DNA of 64,000 bases, taken from Methyloversatilis universalis FAM5 (GTDB lineage: Bacteria; Pseudomonadota; Gammaproteobacteria; Burkholderiales; Rhodocyclaceae). A program made the translations under genes and the position numbers. The notes under the pieces were generated by a model. That model was not told the DNA's origin. It did no database searches and saw only the letters and a program-made list of their open reading frames with translations. The DNA lies in the NCBI RefSeq assembly GCF_000214035.2, contig NZ_AFHG01000029.1, positions 270,024 through 334,023 on the forward strand, given 5' to 3'. Of this stretch, positions 32,638-40,869 are shown in pieces (within the stretch, counting starts at the first letter, position 1; each line of letters opens with the position of its first letter).

Positions 32638-33062
32638 TCGCGGGCACGTTCGTCCGCGCGCTGCCGTCCTGGGTGCTGTGGCTGGCGCTGGGGGCGCTGG
32701 TGGCGGCCTCCGCTGGCTGGGGCTACACGCGCGGAGCTTCGAGTGTGCAGGACCGTTGGGACTTGGCAACTGCCGAGCAATCCTCGGCAGTTGCCTTCGT
32801 GCGCCAGCGGCAGGCCGAGGTGACCGAGCGCGTCGTCACCCAGTACGTCGACCGGGTCCGCGTCATCGAGCGCGAGGCCGATGCAGTCATCAGAGAGGTA
32901 CCTGTCTATGTCCAAGACCGCTGCGAGCCTGATGGCCGCCTGCCTGCTGGTGTGCGCTGGGTGCTCAACGCCGCAGCCTGTGCCGGTCGTTGTCCTGCCG
33001 ACTCCGCCGGCGATGCTCATGGAACCACCGGCGCAGCTGGAGCGCCTGCCGGACAACAATGA
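32634..33062 (+). CDS. Inner-membrane spanin (Rz-like)
   Basis: A 142-aa protein with GTG start overlapping the endolysin stop (GTGA). One N-terminal transmembrane helix (WVLWLALGALVAASAGWGY) is followed by a charged coiled coil (SAVAFVRQRQAEVTERVVTQ YVDRV). The C-terminal part is cysteine-containing (VQDRCEPDG). With the nested lipoprotein gene it would bridge the periplasm and fuse the membranes in the last lysis step. Confidence 0.78.
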   Translation: MIAGTFVRALPSWVLWLALGALVAASAGWGYTRGASSVQDRWDLATAEQSSAVAFVRQRQAEVTERVVTQYVDRVRVIEREADAVIREVPVYVQDRCEPDGRLPAGVRWVLNAAACAGRCPADSAGDAHGTTGAAGAPAGQQ

Positions 33063-33186
33063 GCCGGTCGGGTTGATCGAGACTCTGACCAGCGTCACGC
33101 GCAACTACCGCAGCTATCACCTGGTGGCCGAGCGCCTGCGTGCGCTGCAGGCCTGGGTCCGTGAGCAGACCGCCGTCGTGCCCTGA
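32908..33186 (+). CDS. Outer-membrane spanin lipoprotein (Rz1-like), nested
   Basis: Starts inside the Rz-like gene in another frame, MSKTAASLMAACLLVCAGCS, giving a signal peptide with lipobox ending CAGC, then a proline-rich stretch (TPQPVPVVVLPTPPAMLMEP), the hallmark of Rz1. It extends 124 bases past the Rz stop and is 92 aa, longer than lambda Rz1 (60 aa). An upstream in-frame start at 32881 is possible but adds residues before the signal peptide. Confidence 0.78.
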   Translation: MSKTAASLMAACLLVCAGCSTPQPVPVVVLPTPPAMLMEPPAQLERLPDNNEPVGLIETLTSVTRNYRSYHLVAERLRALQAWVREQTAVVP

Positions 33187-33307
33187 GTGCGAGCGGCTGC
33201 GCGATCAGGTCGCTGGGCTGCGTGCCGATCGCAACGTCTGGCGCCAGATAGCCATCGACCTGTTTGGCCTGGTGCGCACCCTGCGCGACATTCTGACCGG
33301 GTGGTGA
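33161..33307 (+). CDS. Possible small C-P-E-C protein, 48 aa
   Basis: A GTG at 33161, overlapping the Rz1-like 3' end, opens 48 codons: MSRPPSCPECERLRDQVAGL, then RADRNVWRQIAIDLFGLVRT. The CPEC motif and amphipathic helix are protein-like and the frame is the best one in this gap, but the ribosome-binding site is weak. Function unknown; low certainty. Confidence 0.4.
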   Translation: MSRPPSCPECERLRDQVAGLRADRNVWRQIAIDLFGLVRTLRDILTGW

Positions 33308-33362
33308 TGCGGCCGGATCAGTCTCGCGGATCTGCCGGCCGCGCCGGATAGGCAGAGGGCAC

Positions 33363-33650
33363 TCACCCCTCCGGCGGACCGTTGCTGAACTCGACCCACC
33401 AGGACTGCGGGTACTCGATCGTCGGAGAGACGATGTCCTCATGCCGCTCGATGCCGTTCACGATCAGGAATTCCGACGTCACCTGGATGATCTGGGCGTC
33501 GAAGAGCGGAAGCACCTCAGCCTCTGACCGTTCGCGCATCAGCATTGCCACCCTCAGGTGACGTCGACGGTGCTCGTCGAACTGTTCGGTCAGGATGAAA
33601 TTGCCGGTCAGCCAGGGCAGGCGGTTGAACCAGGTGCGGGGGAGGGTCAT
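33363..33650 (-). CDS. LexA-regulated gene at prophage right end
   Basis: A 95-aa protein, MTLPRTWFNRLPWLTGNFIL, then TEQFDEHRRRHLRVAMLMRE and an end QSWWVEFSNGPPEG. Compact, beta-rich in the second half, no domain I recognise. Longer in-frame starts at 33665 and 33677 are possible. It is transcribed leftward from a promoter covered by a perfect SOS box, so DNA damage should turn it on in the lysogen. Because the repressor lacks a self-cleavage domain, this is the prime candidate for an induction factor (compare Tum of phage 186); that role is inference only. Confidence 0.65.
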   Translation of the reverse strand: MTLPRTWFNRLPWLTGNFILTEQFDEHRRRHLRVAMLMRERSEAEVLPLFDAQIIQVTSEFLIVNGIERHEDIVSPTIEYPQSWWVEFSNGPPEG

Positions 33651-33686
33651 GCCCTTATCGAGCATTCGGCGGATCATGCAGCGCAT

Positions 33687-33721
33687 CCGATAACTGTACA
33701 AATGTACAGTTATCGGCGCAA
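33687..33721 (-). promoter_or_regulatory. SOS (LexA) box over a leftward promoter
   Basis: CTGTACAAATGTACAG (33694-33709) fits CTGT-N8-ACAG exactly and sits in a perfect 30-bp palindrome (33687-33716; 14-bp arms beginning CCGATAACTGTACA, centre AA). On the minus strand TTGCGC (33721-33716) and TACAGT (33698-33693) form a 17-bp-spaced promoter with the LexA box across spacer and -10. This is the clearest regulatory site in the prophage. Confidence 0.85.
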
Positions 33722-33862
33722 GTTTCGGTGTGGTTTTTGGCGTAGCTTCTGAAAGCGCCCCTCTGAAAGGCGCTCTGCAGTTAGAACTGTCCCTGCTGCA
33801 TCATGGGGGTGTGCTGCGACAGGTCGGCGCTCGTCATCCTCGTCGTGAAGCTCCGGGCCGGA

Positions 33863-34663
33863 TCAGGCGCGCAGCGCTTCGGTCAGGTGGGGTTCGATGG
33901 TCTGCAGCAGTGCCGGATAGATGCGCGGCGTGGCGGCGACCAGATTGCCGCTTTCCATGTAGCCGGTTTCGCCCAGCAGATTGCCGACCAGGCCGCCAGC
34001 TTCGCTCACCAGCAGGCTGCCGGCGGCGATGTCCCACGGCGACAGGCCGATCTCGAAGAAACCGTCGAAGCGGCCGCAGGCCACCCAGGCCAGATCCAGC
34101 GCGGCGGCGCCCGGGCGGCGCAGGCCGGCAGTCTTCTGCATCATGTCCTTGAACATACCGAGGTAGGCATCGACATGGTCCCACACGCGGTAGGGGAAGC
34201 CGGTACCGATCAGCGCTTCGCCCAGCTTGGCGCGACGCGACACGCGGATGCGGCGGTCGTTCAGGAAGGCGCCGCGGCCGCGGCTGGCGGTAAACATTTC
34301 ATTGCGCAGCGGATCGAACACCACTGCCGACTGCATCTGGCCGCGGTGTTCCAGCGCGATCGACACCGCGTACTGCGGCGTGCCGTGGATGAAGTTGGTG
34401 GTGCCGTCCAGCGGGTCGATGATCCAGCGGTAGTCCGAGGTCGCACCGGACTCGCCGCTCTCCTCGGCTAGAATGGCGTGGTCCGGGTAGGCCTCGCGCA
34501 GGATGCCGATGATGGCGTCCTCTGCGGCACGGTCGACCTCGGTCACGAAATCGTTCTGGCGCTTGCTGCTGACTTTCAGCAGATCCACATCCTCGCTGGC
34601 ACGGGTGATGATCTGGCCCGCGCGGCGGGCGGCCTTGACGGCGGTGGTGAGCGTCGGATGCAT
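33863..34663 (-). CDS. suhB: Inositol-1-monophosphatase family protein SuhB
   Basis: A 266-aa IMPase-fold enzyme. Metal-binding motifs are intact: [19 protein letters not shown] (Glu), [12 protein letters not shown], and [17 protein letters not shown]. It hydrolyses inositol monophosphate; the SuhB subgroup also joins rRNA antitermination complexes. It is the first host gene after the prophage and its C-terminus looks complete, so the phage did not disrupt it. The 165-bp gap to trmJ carries the divergent promoters; an AT-rich TCTAATATGAA is at 34718-34728. Confidence 0.93.
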   Translation of the reverse strand: MHPTLTTAVKAARRAGQIITRASEDVDLLKVSSKRQNDFVTEVDRAAEDAIIGILREAYPDHAILAEESGESGATSDYRWIIDPLDGTTNFIHGTPQYAVSIALEHRGQMQSAVVFDPLRNEMFTASRGRGAFLNDRRIRVSRRAKLGEALIGTGFPYRVWDHVDAYLGMFKDMMQKTAGLRRPGAAALDLAWVACGRFDGFFEIGLSPWDIAAGSLLVSEAGGLVGNLLGETGYMESGNLVAATPRIYPALLQTIEPHLTEALRA

Positions 34664-34828
34664 GGATGTCTCTGTACGCGGGCCTCATGGCCCGCATCTC
34701 GGCAGGAAAACCCTGCATTCTAATATGAACCGGATGGCCTCAGTTGAGCCTCGCTCGAGCCTGGCGGCGCTGACGTCGCGCCGGCCCCCACGTTTCCCCT
34801 CATTCGCCGATCCACCGAGGTGTCCCGC

Positions 34829-35575
34829 TTGAACCCGTTCGCTTCCCTTGACCGCGTGCGCGTGGTCATGTCGCACACCACCCACCCGGGCAATATCGGC
34901 GCCTGCGCGCGCGCGATGAAAGTCATGGGGCTGTCGCGGCTCTATCTGGTCAATCCGAAGCACTTCCCGCACGAAGAGGCGGTGGCCATGAGTTCGGGTG
35001 CCACCGACGTGCTGGACAACGCGGTGGTGGTCGACAGCATCGAGGCGGCCCTCGCCGGTACCGTGGCGCAGGCTGCGCTGACCGCCCGCCGGCGCGAAAT
35101 GGCGTTGCCGGTACGCGACGTGCGCTCGGCGGCGGTCGAACTGGCGGGCGTGCTGGCCGGCCACGACGCCGAGGTCGCGCTGGTGTTCGGCACCGAAAGT
35201 TCGGGGCTGACCAACGAGGAAGTGGCGATGTGCTCGCTGCCGGTCACCATTTCGACCAGCGACACCTACCGCTCGCTCAATGTGGCGGCCGCGGCCCAGA
35301 TCATGTGTCACGAACTGCGGGTGGCGGTCGGCGGCGCGGTGATCCCCGCCGAGCCGCCGGCCGAACTGGCGCCGCACGAGGGGCTGGAAAGCCTGTACGT
35401 GCTGTTCGAGGACCTGATGGCCGAATCCGGTTTCCTCGACCGCGTGAACCCGGGCCGGGCGATGCCGCGGCTGCGCCGGCTGTTCGGCCGCGCAGGCGTC
35501 GAGGCGGAAGAGCTGCATCTGCTGATGGGAGCACTCAAGGCCATCGGCGGACGCAAGCCGCGCGGCGGCAGCTGA
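34829..35575 (+). CDS. trmJ: tRNA (cytidine/uridine-32-2'-O)-methyltransferase TrmJ
   Basis: A 248-aa SPOUT methyltransferase. The N-terminus [26 protein letters not shown] is diagnostic of TrmJ; the knot motifs [20 protein letters not shown] and [20 protein letters not shown] follow, then a C-terminal helical extension. It 2'-O-methylates position 32 of tRNAs. I prefer the TTG at 34829 because GAGG (34817-34820) is 8 bases upstream; a GTG at 34820 overlaps that motif. TrmJ next to cysE-iscR is a common proteobacterial order. Confidence 0.93.
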   Translation: MNPFASLDRVRVVMSHTTHPGNIGACARAMKVMGLSRLYLVNPKHFPHEEAVAMSSGATDVLDNAVVVDSIEAALAGTVAQAALTARRREMALPVRDVRSAAVELAGVLAGHDAEVALVFGTESSGLTNEEVAMCSLPVTISTSDTYRSLNVAAAAQIMCHELRVAVGGAVIPAEPPAELAPHEGLESLYVLFEDLMAESGFLDRVNPGRAMPRLRRLFGRAGVEAEELHLLMGALKAIGGRKPRGGS

Positions 35576-35605
35576 GGGGCGGGGCGGCGCCTTCGCAGGT
35601 GCACA

Positions 35606-35630
35606 AAAACCGACTAAAATTCTCGGGTTT
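35606..35630 (+). promoter_or_regulatory. IscR type-1-like site upstream of cysE
   Basis: The 25-bp stretch at 35606-35630 contains CCGACTAAAATTCTCGGG and agrees with the E. coli IscR type-1 consensus at about 17 of 25 positions. It shares GAC-N8-TCGGG with both sites before iscR. It ends 45 bases before cysE, suggesting that apo/holo-IscR controls serine acetyltransferase. Inference from motif. Confidence 0.6.
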
Positions 35631-35675
35631 AAACGATCCGGCCACGCTGCCGGCTTCCCACAAGGAAAGAAAACG

Positions 35676-36449
35676 ATGTTCCAACGCCTGCGCGAAGACG
35701 TCGCCAGCGTGCTCGACCGCGATCCGGCCGCGCGCTCGGCCTTCGAGGTGCTCACCTGCTATCCCGGCATCCATGCGCTGTTCATCCACCGCATGGCCAA
35801 CGCCTGCTGGCGGCGCGGCTTTCTCTGGCTGGGGCGCTTCCTGTCGCACATCGGCCGGGTACTGACCGGCATCGAAATCCACCCTGGCGCCACCATAGGC
35901 CGGCGCGTGTTCATCGACCACGGTATGGGTGTGGTGATCGGCGAAACTGCTGTGGTGGGCGACGAATGCACCATCTATCAGGCGGTCACGCTGGGCGGCA
36001 CCTCGCTCTACCGCGGCGCCAAGCGTCACCCGACGCTGGGGCGCGGCGTGGTGGTGGGCGCAGGTGCCCAGATTCTCGGCGGTTTCGAGGTGGGCGATGG
36101 CGCCAAGGTGGGCTCCTGTGCAGTGGTGGTGAAACCGGTGCCGGCGGGCGCGACCGCGGTCGGCAACCCGGCGCGCATCATCGAGGCAGGCGGAGGCGGT
36201 GCCGAGGAAGAGCGGCGTCGGCGGGCCGAACAGGCCGGCTTCACCGCCTACGGCATCACCCGCGACATGGAAGATCCGGTGTCCAAGGCGCTGACCGCGC
36301 TGGTCGATCACGCGCTGGAAAGCGATCGCCGGCTGGAGTGCCTGCTGCAGAAGCTGGAGCGCGCCGGCATCCGGCTGGACGACGAGGCGAAGGAAGAGAT
36401 CGCCGATCACGCCCACGTGGACCTCGGGCGCATCCGGTCGAATTGTTGA
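35676..36449 (+). CDS. cysE: Serine O-acetyltransferase
   Basis: A 257-aa left-handed beta-helix enzyme that makes O-acetylserine from serine and acetyl-CoA, first step of cysteine synthesis. Motifs: [39 protein letters not shown] (catalytic His-Asp), [20 protein letters not shown], and [25 protein letters not shown] ribosome-binding site. Its stop codon lies inside the first IscR site of the iscR promoter, so the two units are directly adjacent. Confidence 0.95.
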   Translation: MFQRLREDVASVLDRDPAARSAFEVLTCYPGIHALFIHRMANACWRRGFLWLGRFLSHIGRVLTGIEIHPGATIGRRVFIDHGMGVVIGETAVVGDECTIYQAVTLGGTSLYRGAKRHPTLGRGVVVGAGAQILGGFEVGDGAKVGSCAVVVKPVPAGATAVGNPARIIEAGGGGAEEERRRRAEQAGFTAYGITRDMEDPVSKALTALVDHALESDRRLECLLQKLERAGIRLDDEAKEEIADHAHVDLGRIRSNC

Positions 36450-36494
36450 CTGAACTTGTCGGGAATTATAAAGTCGACAAAAATGATCGGGAAT
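36442..36494 (+). promoter_or_regulatory. iscR promoter with two IscR type-1-like sites
   Basis: TTGACT (36446-36451) and TAAAGT (36469-36474) are spaced by 17. Site 1 (36442-36466, core TTGACTGAACTTGTCGGGAAT) agrees with the type-1 consensus at about 19 of 25 positions and covers the -35. Site 2 (36470-36494, core GTCGACAAAAATGATCGGG) starts 28 bp later and covers the -10 and the start region. This is the autoregulation layout known from E. coli iscR. Confidence 0.75.
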
Positions 36495-36549
36495 TGAATC
36501 GGCCTGCGTCTGCGCGCCGGTTCCCGACCGCCTTCCGGGAGTTCACGCC

Positions 36550-37035
36550 ATGAGACTGACCACCAAGGGCCGCTTCGCAGTGACCGCGATGCTCGACCTC
36601 GCCCTGCGCCAGGAAAACGGCCCGGTGACGCTGTCGGGCGTGGCCGAGCGCCAGCGCATCAGCCTGTCCTACCTTGAACAGCTGTTCGGCAAGCTGCGCC
36701 GTCAGGAACTGGTGGCCAGCGTGCGCGGCCCGGGTGGCGGTTACTGCCTGGCGCGCGACGCGCGCGACATTTCGGTGGCGCAGATCATCCTGGCGGTGGA
36801 CGAGCCGCTGGACGCCACCCAGTGCGGCGGCAAGGAAAACTGCCACGACGAGCACCGCTGCATGACGCACGACCTGTGGTCCAACCTCAGCCGTCACATG
36901 CACGACTATCTGGATTCCATCCACCTGCACGACCTGGTGGTGCAGCAGCGCGCGCGCAACAACCACAAGGTGGTGCTGCACGACAGCGTGGTGGCGCGCA
37001 CCTGTTCGAGCGAGCAGGTGTCGGTTCAGGTCTGA
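36550..37035 (+). CDS. iscR: Fe-S cluster regulator IscR
   Basis: A 161-aa Rrf2-family regulator. The winged helix begins MRLTTKGRFAVTAMLDLALR with recognition helix SLSYLEQLFGKLRRQELVAS and wing VRGPGGGYCLARD. Ligands C92, C98, C104 and H107 are at the same positions as in E. coli IscR. With a [2Fe-2S] cluster it represses isc through type-1 sites, two of which lie in its own promoter. Second cysteine-rich tail (ARTCSSEQ) is not conserved. Confidence 0.96.
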   Translation: MRLTTKGRFAVTAMLDLALRQENGPVTLSGVAERQRISLSYLEQLFGKLRRQELVASVRGPGGGYCLARDARDISVAQIILAVDEPLDATQCGGKENCHDEHRCMTHDLWSNLSRHMHDYLDSIHLHDLVVQQRARNNHKVVLHDSVVARTCSSEQVSVQV

Positions 37036-37040
37036 TTCCC

Positions 37041-38180
37041 ATGTTTGCCCCGGTTTATCTCGACCACAACGCCAGCGCGCCGCTGCTCGATGCAGTGCGC
37101 GAGGCGATGCTGCCCTGGCTGGGCGCACGCTTCGGCAATGCGTCGAGCCGGCACGAGTACGGCCGTGCCGCGCGCCGGGCAATCGATGACGCCCGCGCCC
37201 GGGTGGCGGCTGCGGTCGGTGCGCACCCGACCGAGGTCGTCTTTACCAGTGGCGGTTCGGAGGCGAACAACCTGTTCATCAAGGGAGCAGCGGCCCGCAT
37301 GAAGCCCGGTCTGGTGCAGGTGTCGGCGATCGAGCACCCCTGCGTGCGCGAGCCGGCCCGCCAGCTGGTGCGTGCCGGCTGGACGCTGGCCGAAATGCCG
37401 GCCGACGCCGACGGCAGAGTTGAGCTTGACGCGCTGGATGTGCGTGCCCAGCTCGTGTCGGTGATGGCCGCGAACAACGAAACCGGTGTGCTGCAGGACA
37501 TTTCCGCCTTCGCCACTGCGGCGAAGAGGCAGGGCGCCTGGCTGCATACCGATGCGGTGCAGGCGCTGGGCAAGATTCCGGTCGATTTCCGGGCGCTCGG
37601 CGTGGCGGCGATGACGCTGTCTGCGCACAAGATCGGCGGCCCGCAGGGTGCGGGTGCGCTGGTGCTGGACAAGCGGGTCGATCTGGAACCGCTGATCGCC
37701 GGTGGCGGACATGAGCGCGGCCTGCGTTCCGGCACCGAGAACATCGCGGCCATCGTCGGTTTCGGCGTGGCCTGCGAAGAGGCGGTGGCTGCGCTCGGCG
37801 CGCGTCGCGAGGCGATGCAGGCGCAGCGCGCGCTGATCGAACGCTGCGTGGCGGAGCAGGGCGGCAGCGTGTTCGGCGCCGGTGCGGAGCGCCTGCCGAA
37901 TACCTGCTATTTCGCGCTGCCCGGGATCGATGGCGAAACCCTGGTCGGCAAGCTGGACCGCGCCGGTTTCGCGGTGGCCAGCGGCGCGGCGTGTTCCAGC
38001 GCCTCGCCCGAGCCGTCGCGCACGCTCACCGCAATGGGCGTGGCGGCCGATCTGGCACGCGGTGCGGTGCGGGTGAGCGTGGGCGCGTCGACCACGATGC
38101 AGGACGTGAATGATTTTTGCGGCGCACTGGCGCGGGTGGCGGACGAACTCCGCGGCCTGCGTGCGATGGCCGCGGCGTGA
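37041..38180 (+). CDS. Second cysteine desulfurase, NifS-like
   Basis: A 379-aa class V aminotransferase (MFAPVYLDHNASAPLLDAVR). PLP lysine in TLSAHKIGGPQGAGALV; catalytic loop VASGAACSSASPEPS with Cys318. It is distinct from the IscS 34 bp downstream: SAACSS versus SACTSA in the loop, and a shorter C-terminus lacking the region that contacts IscU in IscS. It may supply sulfur for another purpose or be specialised for certain acceptors. It begins 5 bases after the iscR stop, so it is the first enzyme gene in the operon. Confidence 0.85.
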   Translation: MFAPVYLDHNASAPLLDAVREAMLPWLGARFGNASSRHEYGRAARRAIDDARARVAAAVGAHPTEVVFTSGGSEANNLFIKGAAARMKPGLVQVSAIEHPCVREPARQLVRAGWTLAEMPADADGRVELDALDVRAQLVSVMAANNETGVLQDISAFATAAKRQGAWLHTDAVQALGKIPVDFRALGVAAMTLSAHKIGGPQGAGALVLDKRVDLEPLIAGGGHERGLRSGTENIAAIVGFGVACEEAVAALGARREAMQAQRALIERCVAEQGGSVFGAGAERLPNTCYFALPGIDGETLVGKLDRAGFAVASGAACSSASPEPSRTLTAMGVAADLARGAVRVSVGASTTMQDVNDFCGALARVADELRGLRAMAAA

Positions 38181-38213
38181 CAGAACGAACAAGGACCTGA
38201 TGGAGCCGATGAC

Positions 38214-39425
38214 ATGCTGAAATTCCCGATCTATCTCGACTACTCGGCCACCACGCCGGTCGATCCGCGTGTGGCGGCCAAGATGATTCCCTGGCTGACC
38301 GAGCACTTCGGCAACCCGGCTTCGCGCAGCCACGCCTACGGCTGGGACGCGGAAGCCGCGGTCGAGGAAGCGCGTGAGCAGGTGGCCAAGCTGGTCAATG
38401 CCGACCCGAAGGAAATCGTCTGGACCTCGGGCGCGACCGAGTCGAACAATCTGGCGATCAAGGGCGCGGCCCATTTCTACTCGGGCAAGGGCAAGCACAT
38501 CATCACGCTGCGCACCGAGCACAAGGCGGTGCTCGACACCTTCCGCGAGCTGGAACGCGAAGGCTTCGAAGCCACCTACCTCGATCCGAAGGAGGACGGC
38601 CTGATCGACCTCGACGCCTTCCGCGCCGCGCTGCGGCCGGACACAGTGCTGGTGTCCATCATGTTCGTGAACAACGAGATCGGCGTCATCCAGCCGATCG
38701 CCGAGATCGGCGAGATCTGCCGCGAGAAGGGCATCATTTTCCACGTCGATGCGGCGCAGGCGACCGGCAAGGTGGTGATCGACCTGGACAAGCTGAAGGT
38801 CGATCTGATGAGCTTCTCGGCGCACAAGACCTACGGCCCCAAGGGCATCGGCGCGCTGTACGTCCGCCGCAAGCCGCGCATCCGCCTGGAGGCGCAGATG
38901 CACGGCGGCGGTCACGAGCGCGGCCTGCGATCCGGCACGCTGGCGACCCACCAGATCGTCGGCATGGGCGAAGCCTTCCGCATCGCACGCGAGGAAATGG
39001 GCGCCGAGAACGAACGCATCCGCATGCTGCGCGACCGTCTGCTCAAGGGCCTGCAGGACATCGAGGCGACCTATGTGAACGGCGACCTGGAAGCCCGCGT
39101 GCCGCACAACCTGAACATCAGCTTCGCCTATGTCGAAGGCGAGTCGCTGATCATGGCGATCAAGGAAGTGGCGGTGTCCTCCGGCTCGGCCTGTACCTCG
39201 GCCAGTCTGGAACCGTCCTACGTGCTGCGCGCGCTCGGCCGCGAGGACGAGCTGGCGCACAGCTCGATCCGCTTCTCGATCGGCCGCTTCACCACCGAAG
39301 AGGAAATCGACTTCACCATCGATCTGCTCCATCGCAAGATCGGCAAGCTGCGCGAACTGTCGCCGCTGTGGGAAATGGTGAAGGAAGGCATCGATCTGAA
39401 CACCGTGCAGTGGGCTCACCACTGA
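38214..39425 (+). CDS. iscS: Cysteine desulfurase IscS
   Basis: A 403-aa enzyme ([20 protein letters not shown]). PLP-binding [20 protein letters not shown]; active loop [20 protein letters not shown] with Cys327; C-terminal LREMSPLWE-like end ([25 protein letters not shown]). Removes sulfur from cysteine and passes it to IscU, ThiI, TusA and others. Clear ortholog of E. coli IscS (404 aa). Confidence 0.97.
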   Translation: MLKFPIYLDYSATTPVDPRVAAKMIPWLTEHFGNPASRSHAYGWDAEAAVEEAREQVAKLVNADPKEIVWTSGATESNNLAIKGAAHFYSGKGKHIITLRTEHKAVLDTFRELEREGFEATYLDPKEDGLIDLDAFRAALRPDTVLVSIMFVNNEIGVIQPIAEIGEICREKGIIFHVDAAQATGKVVIDLDKLKVDLMSFSAHKTYGPKGIGALYVRRKPRIRLEAQMHGGGHERGLRSGTLATHQIVGMGEAFRIAREEMGAENERIRMLRDRLLKGLQDIEATYVNGDLEARVPHNLNISFAYVEGESLIMAIKEVAVSSGSACTSASLEPSYVLRALGREDELAHSSIRFSIGRFTTEEEIDFTIDLLHRKIGKLRELSPLWEMVKEGIDLNTVQWAHH

Positions 39426-39497
39426 GAGCAAGGGCACTCTGCGGATGCGCCAACAGGTGAGCGCATCCGGGACAGACAGGAAGACAAGGAGAAAGAC

Positions 39498-39902
39498 ATG
39501 GCCTACAGCGACAAACTGCTCGACCACTACGAAAACCCGCGCAACGTCGGCTCTTTCGGCAAGGAAGACGATGACGTTGGCACCGGCATGGTCGGCGCGC
39601 CGGCCTGCGGCGACGTGATGAAGCTGCAGATCAAGGTGGGTGCGGACGGCATCATCGAGGACGCCAAGTTCAAGACCTACGGCTGCGGTTCGGCCATCGC
39701 GTCGAGCTCGCTGGTCACCGAGTGGGTCAAGGGCAAGACCCTGGACCAGGCGCTCGAGATCAAGAACACCGCGATCGCCGAAGAACTGGCGCTGCCGCCG
39801 GTGAAGATCCACTGCTCCATCCTGGCCGAAGACGCGATCAAGGCGGCGGTCGAGGATTACCGCAAGAAGCACGGCACGACCTCGTCGGCCGACGCAGCCT
39901 GA
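39498..39902 (+). CDS. iscU: Fe-S cluster scaffold IscU
   Basis: A 134-aa scaffold. Ligand cysteines C37, C63 and C106 and Asp39 are present (APACGDV, TYGCGSA, IHCSIL). The LPPVK motif at 99-103 recognised by HscA is intact. AAGGAGA ribosome-binding site. Assembles [2Fe-2S] clusters with sulfur from IscS. Confidence 0.97.
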   Translation: MAYSDKLLDHYENPRNVGSFGKEDDDVGTGMVGAPACGDVMKLQIKVGADGIIEDAKFKTYGCGSAIASSSLVTEWVKGKTLDQALEIKNTAIAEELALPPVKIHCSILAEDAIKAAVEDYRKKHGTTSSADAA

Positions 39903-39992
39903 CATGAAAGCCTCCACGCCTGCCGCGTGCGCCGTCTCACTGATGGCGCGCCGGCTCGGGCGTGGCGCGATGGATAACTGAGGAGAGCGCGA

Positions 39993-40316
39993 ATGGGTGT
40001 CACTCTGAGCGAAAAGGCGGCCAAGCATGTGGCCAACTACATCGCCAAGCGCGGCCGCGGTGTCGGTCTGCGCCTGGGCGTGCGCACCAGCGGCTGTTCG
40101 GGCATGGCTTACAAGCTCGAATTCGCCGACGAAATGGCGACCGATGATCTCGTGTTCGAAAGCCATGGCGTCAAGGTGCTGATCGATCCGAAAAGCCTGC
40201 CCTATCTGGAAGGCACCGAACTGGACTTCGTGCGCGAAGGCCTGAACGAGGGGTTCAAGTTCAACAACCCCAATGTGAAGGACGAGTGCGGCTGCGGCGA
40301 AAGCTTCAATGTCTGA
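39993..40316 (+). CDS. iscA: A-type Fe-S carrier IscA
   Basis: A 107-aa A-type carrier. Cluster cysteines: [11 protein letters not shown] and the C-terminal DECGCGESF pair. GAGGAGA upstream. Receives clusters or iron and delivers them to apo-targets, chiefly [4Fe-4S] proteins. Overlaps hscB by 8 bases. Confidence 0.96.
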   Translation: MGVTLSEKAAKHVANYIAKRGRGVGLRLGVRTSGCSGMAYKLEFADEMATDDLVFESHGVKVLIDPKSLPYLEGTELDFVREGLNEGFKFNNPNVKDECGCGESFNV

Positions 40317-40869
40317 GCCGGCCGGCGTGCTGCCGGACGCCGACCTGTTCAGCCGCGACCATTTCGCGCTGTTCGGTCTGCCGCGCCGCTTCGTGATCGA
40401 CGAGCGGGCGCTTGAATCGCGCTACCACGAGCTGCAGTCCGCAGCCCATCCGGACCGCCACGCGCACCGTCCGGAACAGGAGCGCCGGCTGTCCATGCAG
40501 TGGGCCACCCGTATCAACGAAGGCTACCGGCTGCTGCGTGCGCCGCTGACCCGCGCCCGCTATCTGCTCGAACTGTCGGGTGTCGATGTCGGCGCGGAAA
40601 ACAACACCGCGATGCCGGCCGACTTCCTGATGCAGCAGATGGAATGGCGCGAGGCGCTGGACGAGGCGCGTGATGCGCGCGACCCGGCCGCACTCGATGG
40701 CCTTGCCCGCTCCCTGCGTGCGGCCCGGCGTGAAGCCGAGACGCTGCTCGCGCATGAACTCGATGAGGCGCATGACACCGCGGCCGCTGCCGCGACGGTG
40801 CGCCGCATGATGTTCATCGCCCGTCTGGGCGAGGACATCGCCGAAGCACACGAAACACTGGAAAACTGA
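40309..40869 (+). CDS. hscB: Co-chaperone HscB (Hsc20)
   Basis: A 186-aa J-domain protein. The HPD tripeptide is in [20 protein letters not shown], and the C-terminal helical bundle ([20 protein letters not shown]) binds IscU. It stimulates HscA ATPase and presents IscU. Its TGA overlaps the hscA ATG. It lacks the cysteine-rich N-terminus of eukaryotic homologs, as expected. Confidence 0.95.
   Translation: MSEPAGVLPDADLFSRDHFALFGLPRRFVIDERALESRYHELQSAAHPDRHAHRPEQERRLSMQWATRINEGYRLLRAPLTRARYLLELSGVDVGAENNTAMPADFLMQQMEWREALDEARDARDPAALDGLARSLRAARREAETLLAHELDEAHDTAAAAATVRRMMFIARLGEDIAEAHETLEN

Larger units (their letters stand above)
1..33720. mobile_element. Lambda-like siphophage prophage, left end outside window
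   Basis: A continuous phage gene set is visible in lambda order: leftward early operon, repressor/Cro switch, CII-like protein, replication, terminase, portal, protease/capsid, tail, lysis. The right boundary is placed between the LexA-regulated gene (ends of transcript near 33720) and the 3' end of suhB at 33863; no tRNA is present and no attachment core could be defined because the left junction lies outside the window. No integrase is seen, so it is probably further left. Structural genes look intact, with no frameshifts other than the expected tail-chaperone slip site. Confidence 0.95.

Noticed and set aside
33717-33862. Right attachment site (attR)
   Set aside because: The prophage border must lie about here, but the left end is outside the window, so the repeated core cannot be identified; no tRNA is present.
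37026-40166. 1046-codon open frame antisense to the cysteine desulfurases and iscU
   Set aside because: It lies wholly opposite highly conserved genes; its composition (His/Arg/Val-rich, no domains) is typical of an antisense shadow in high-GC DNA.
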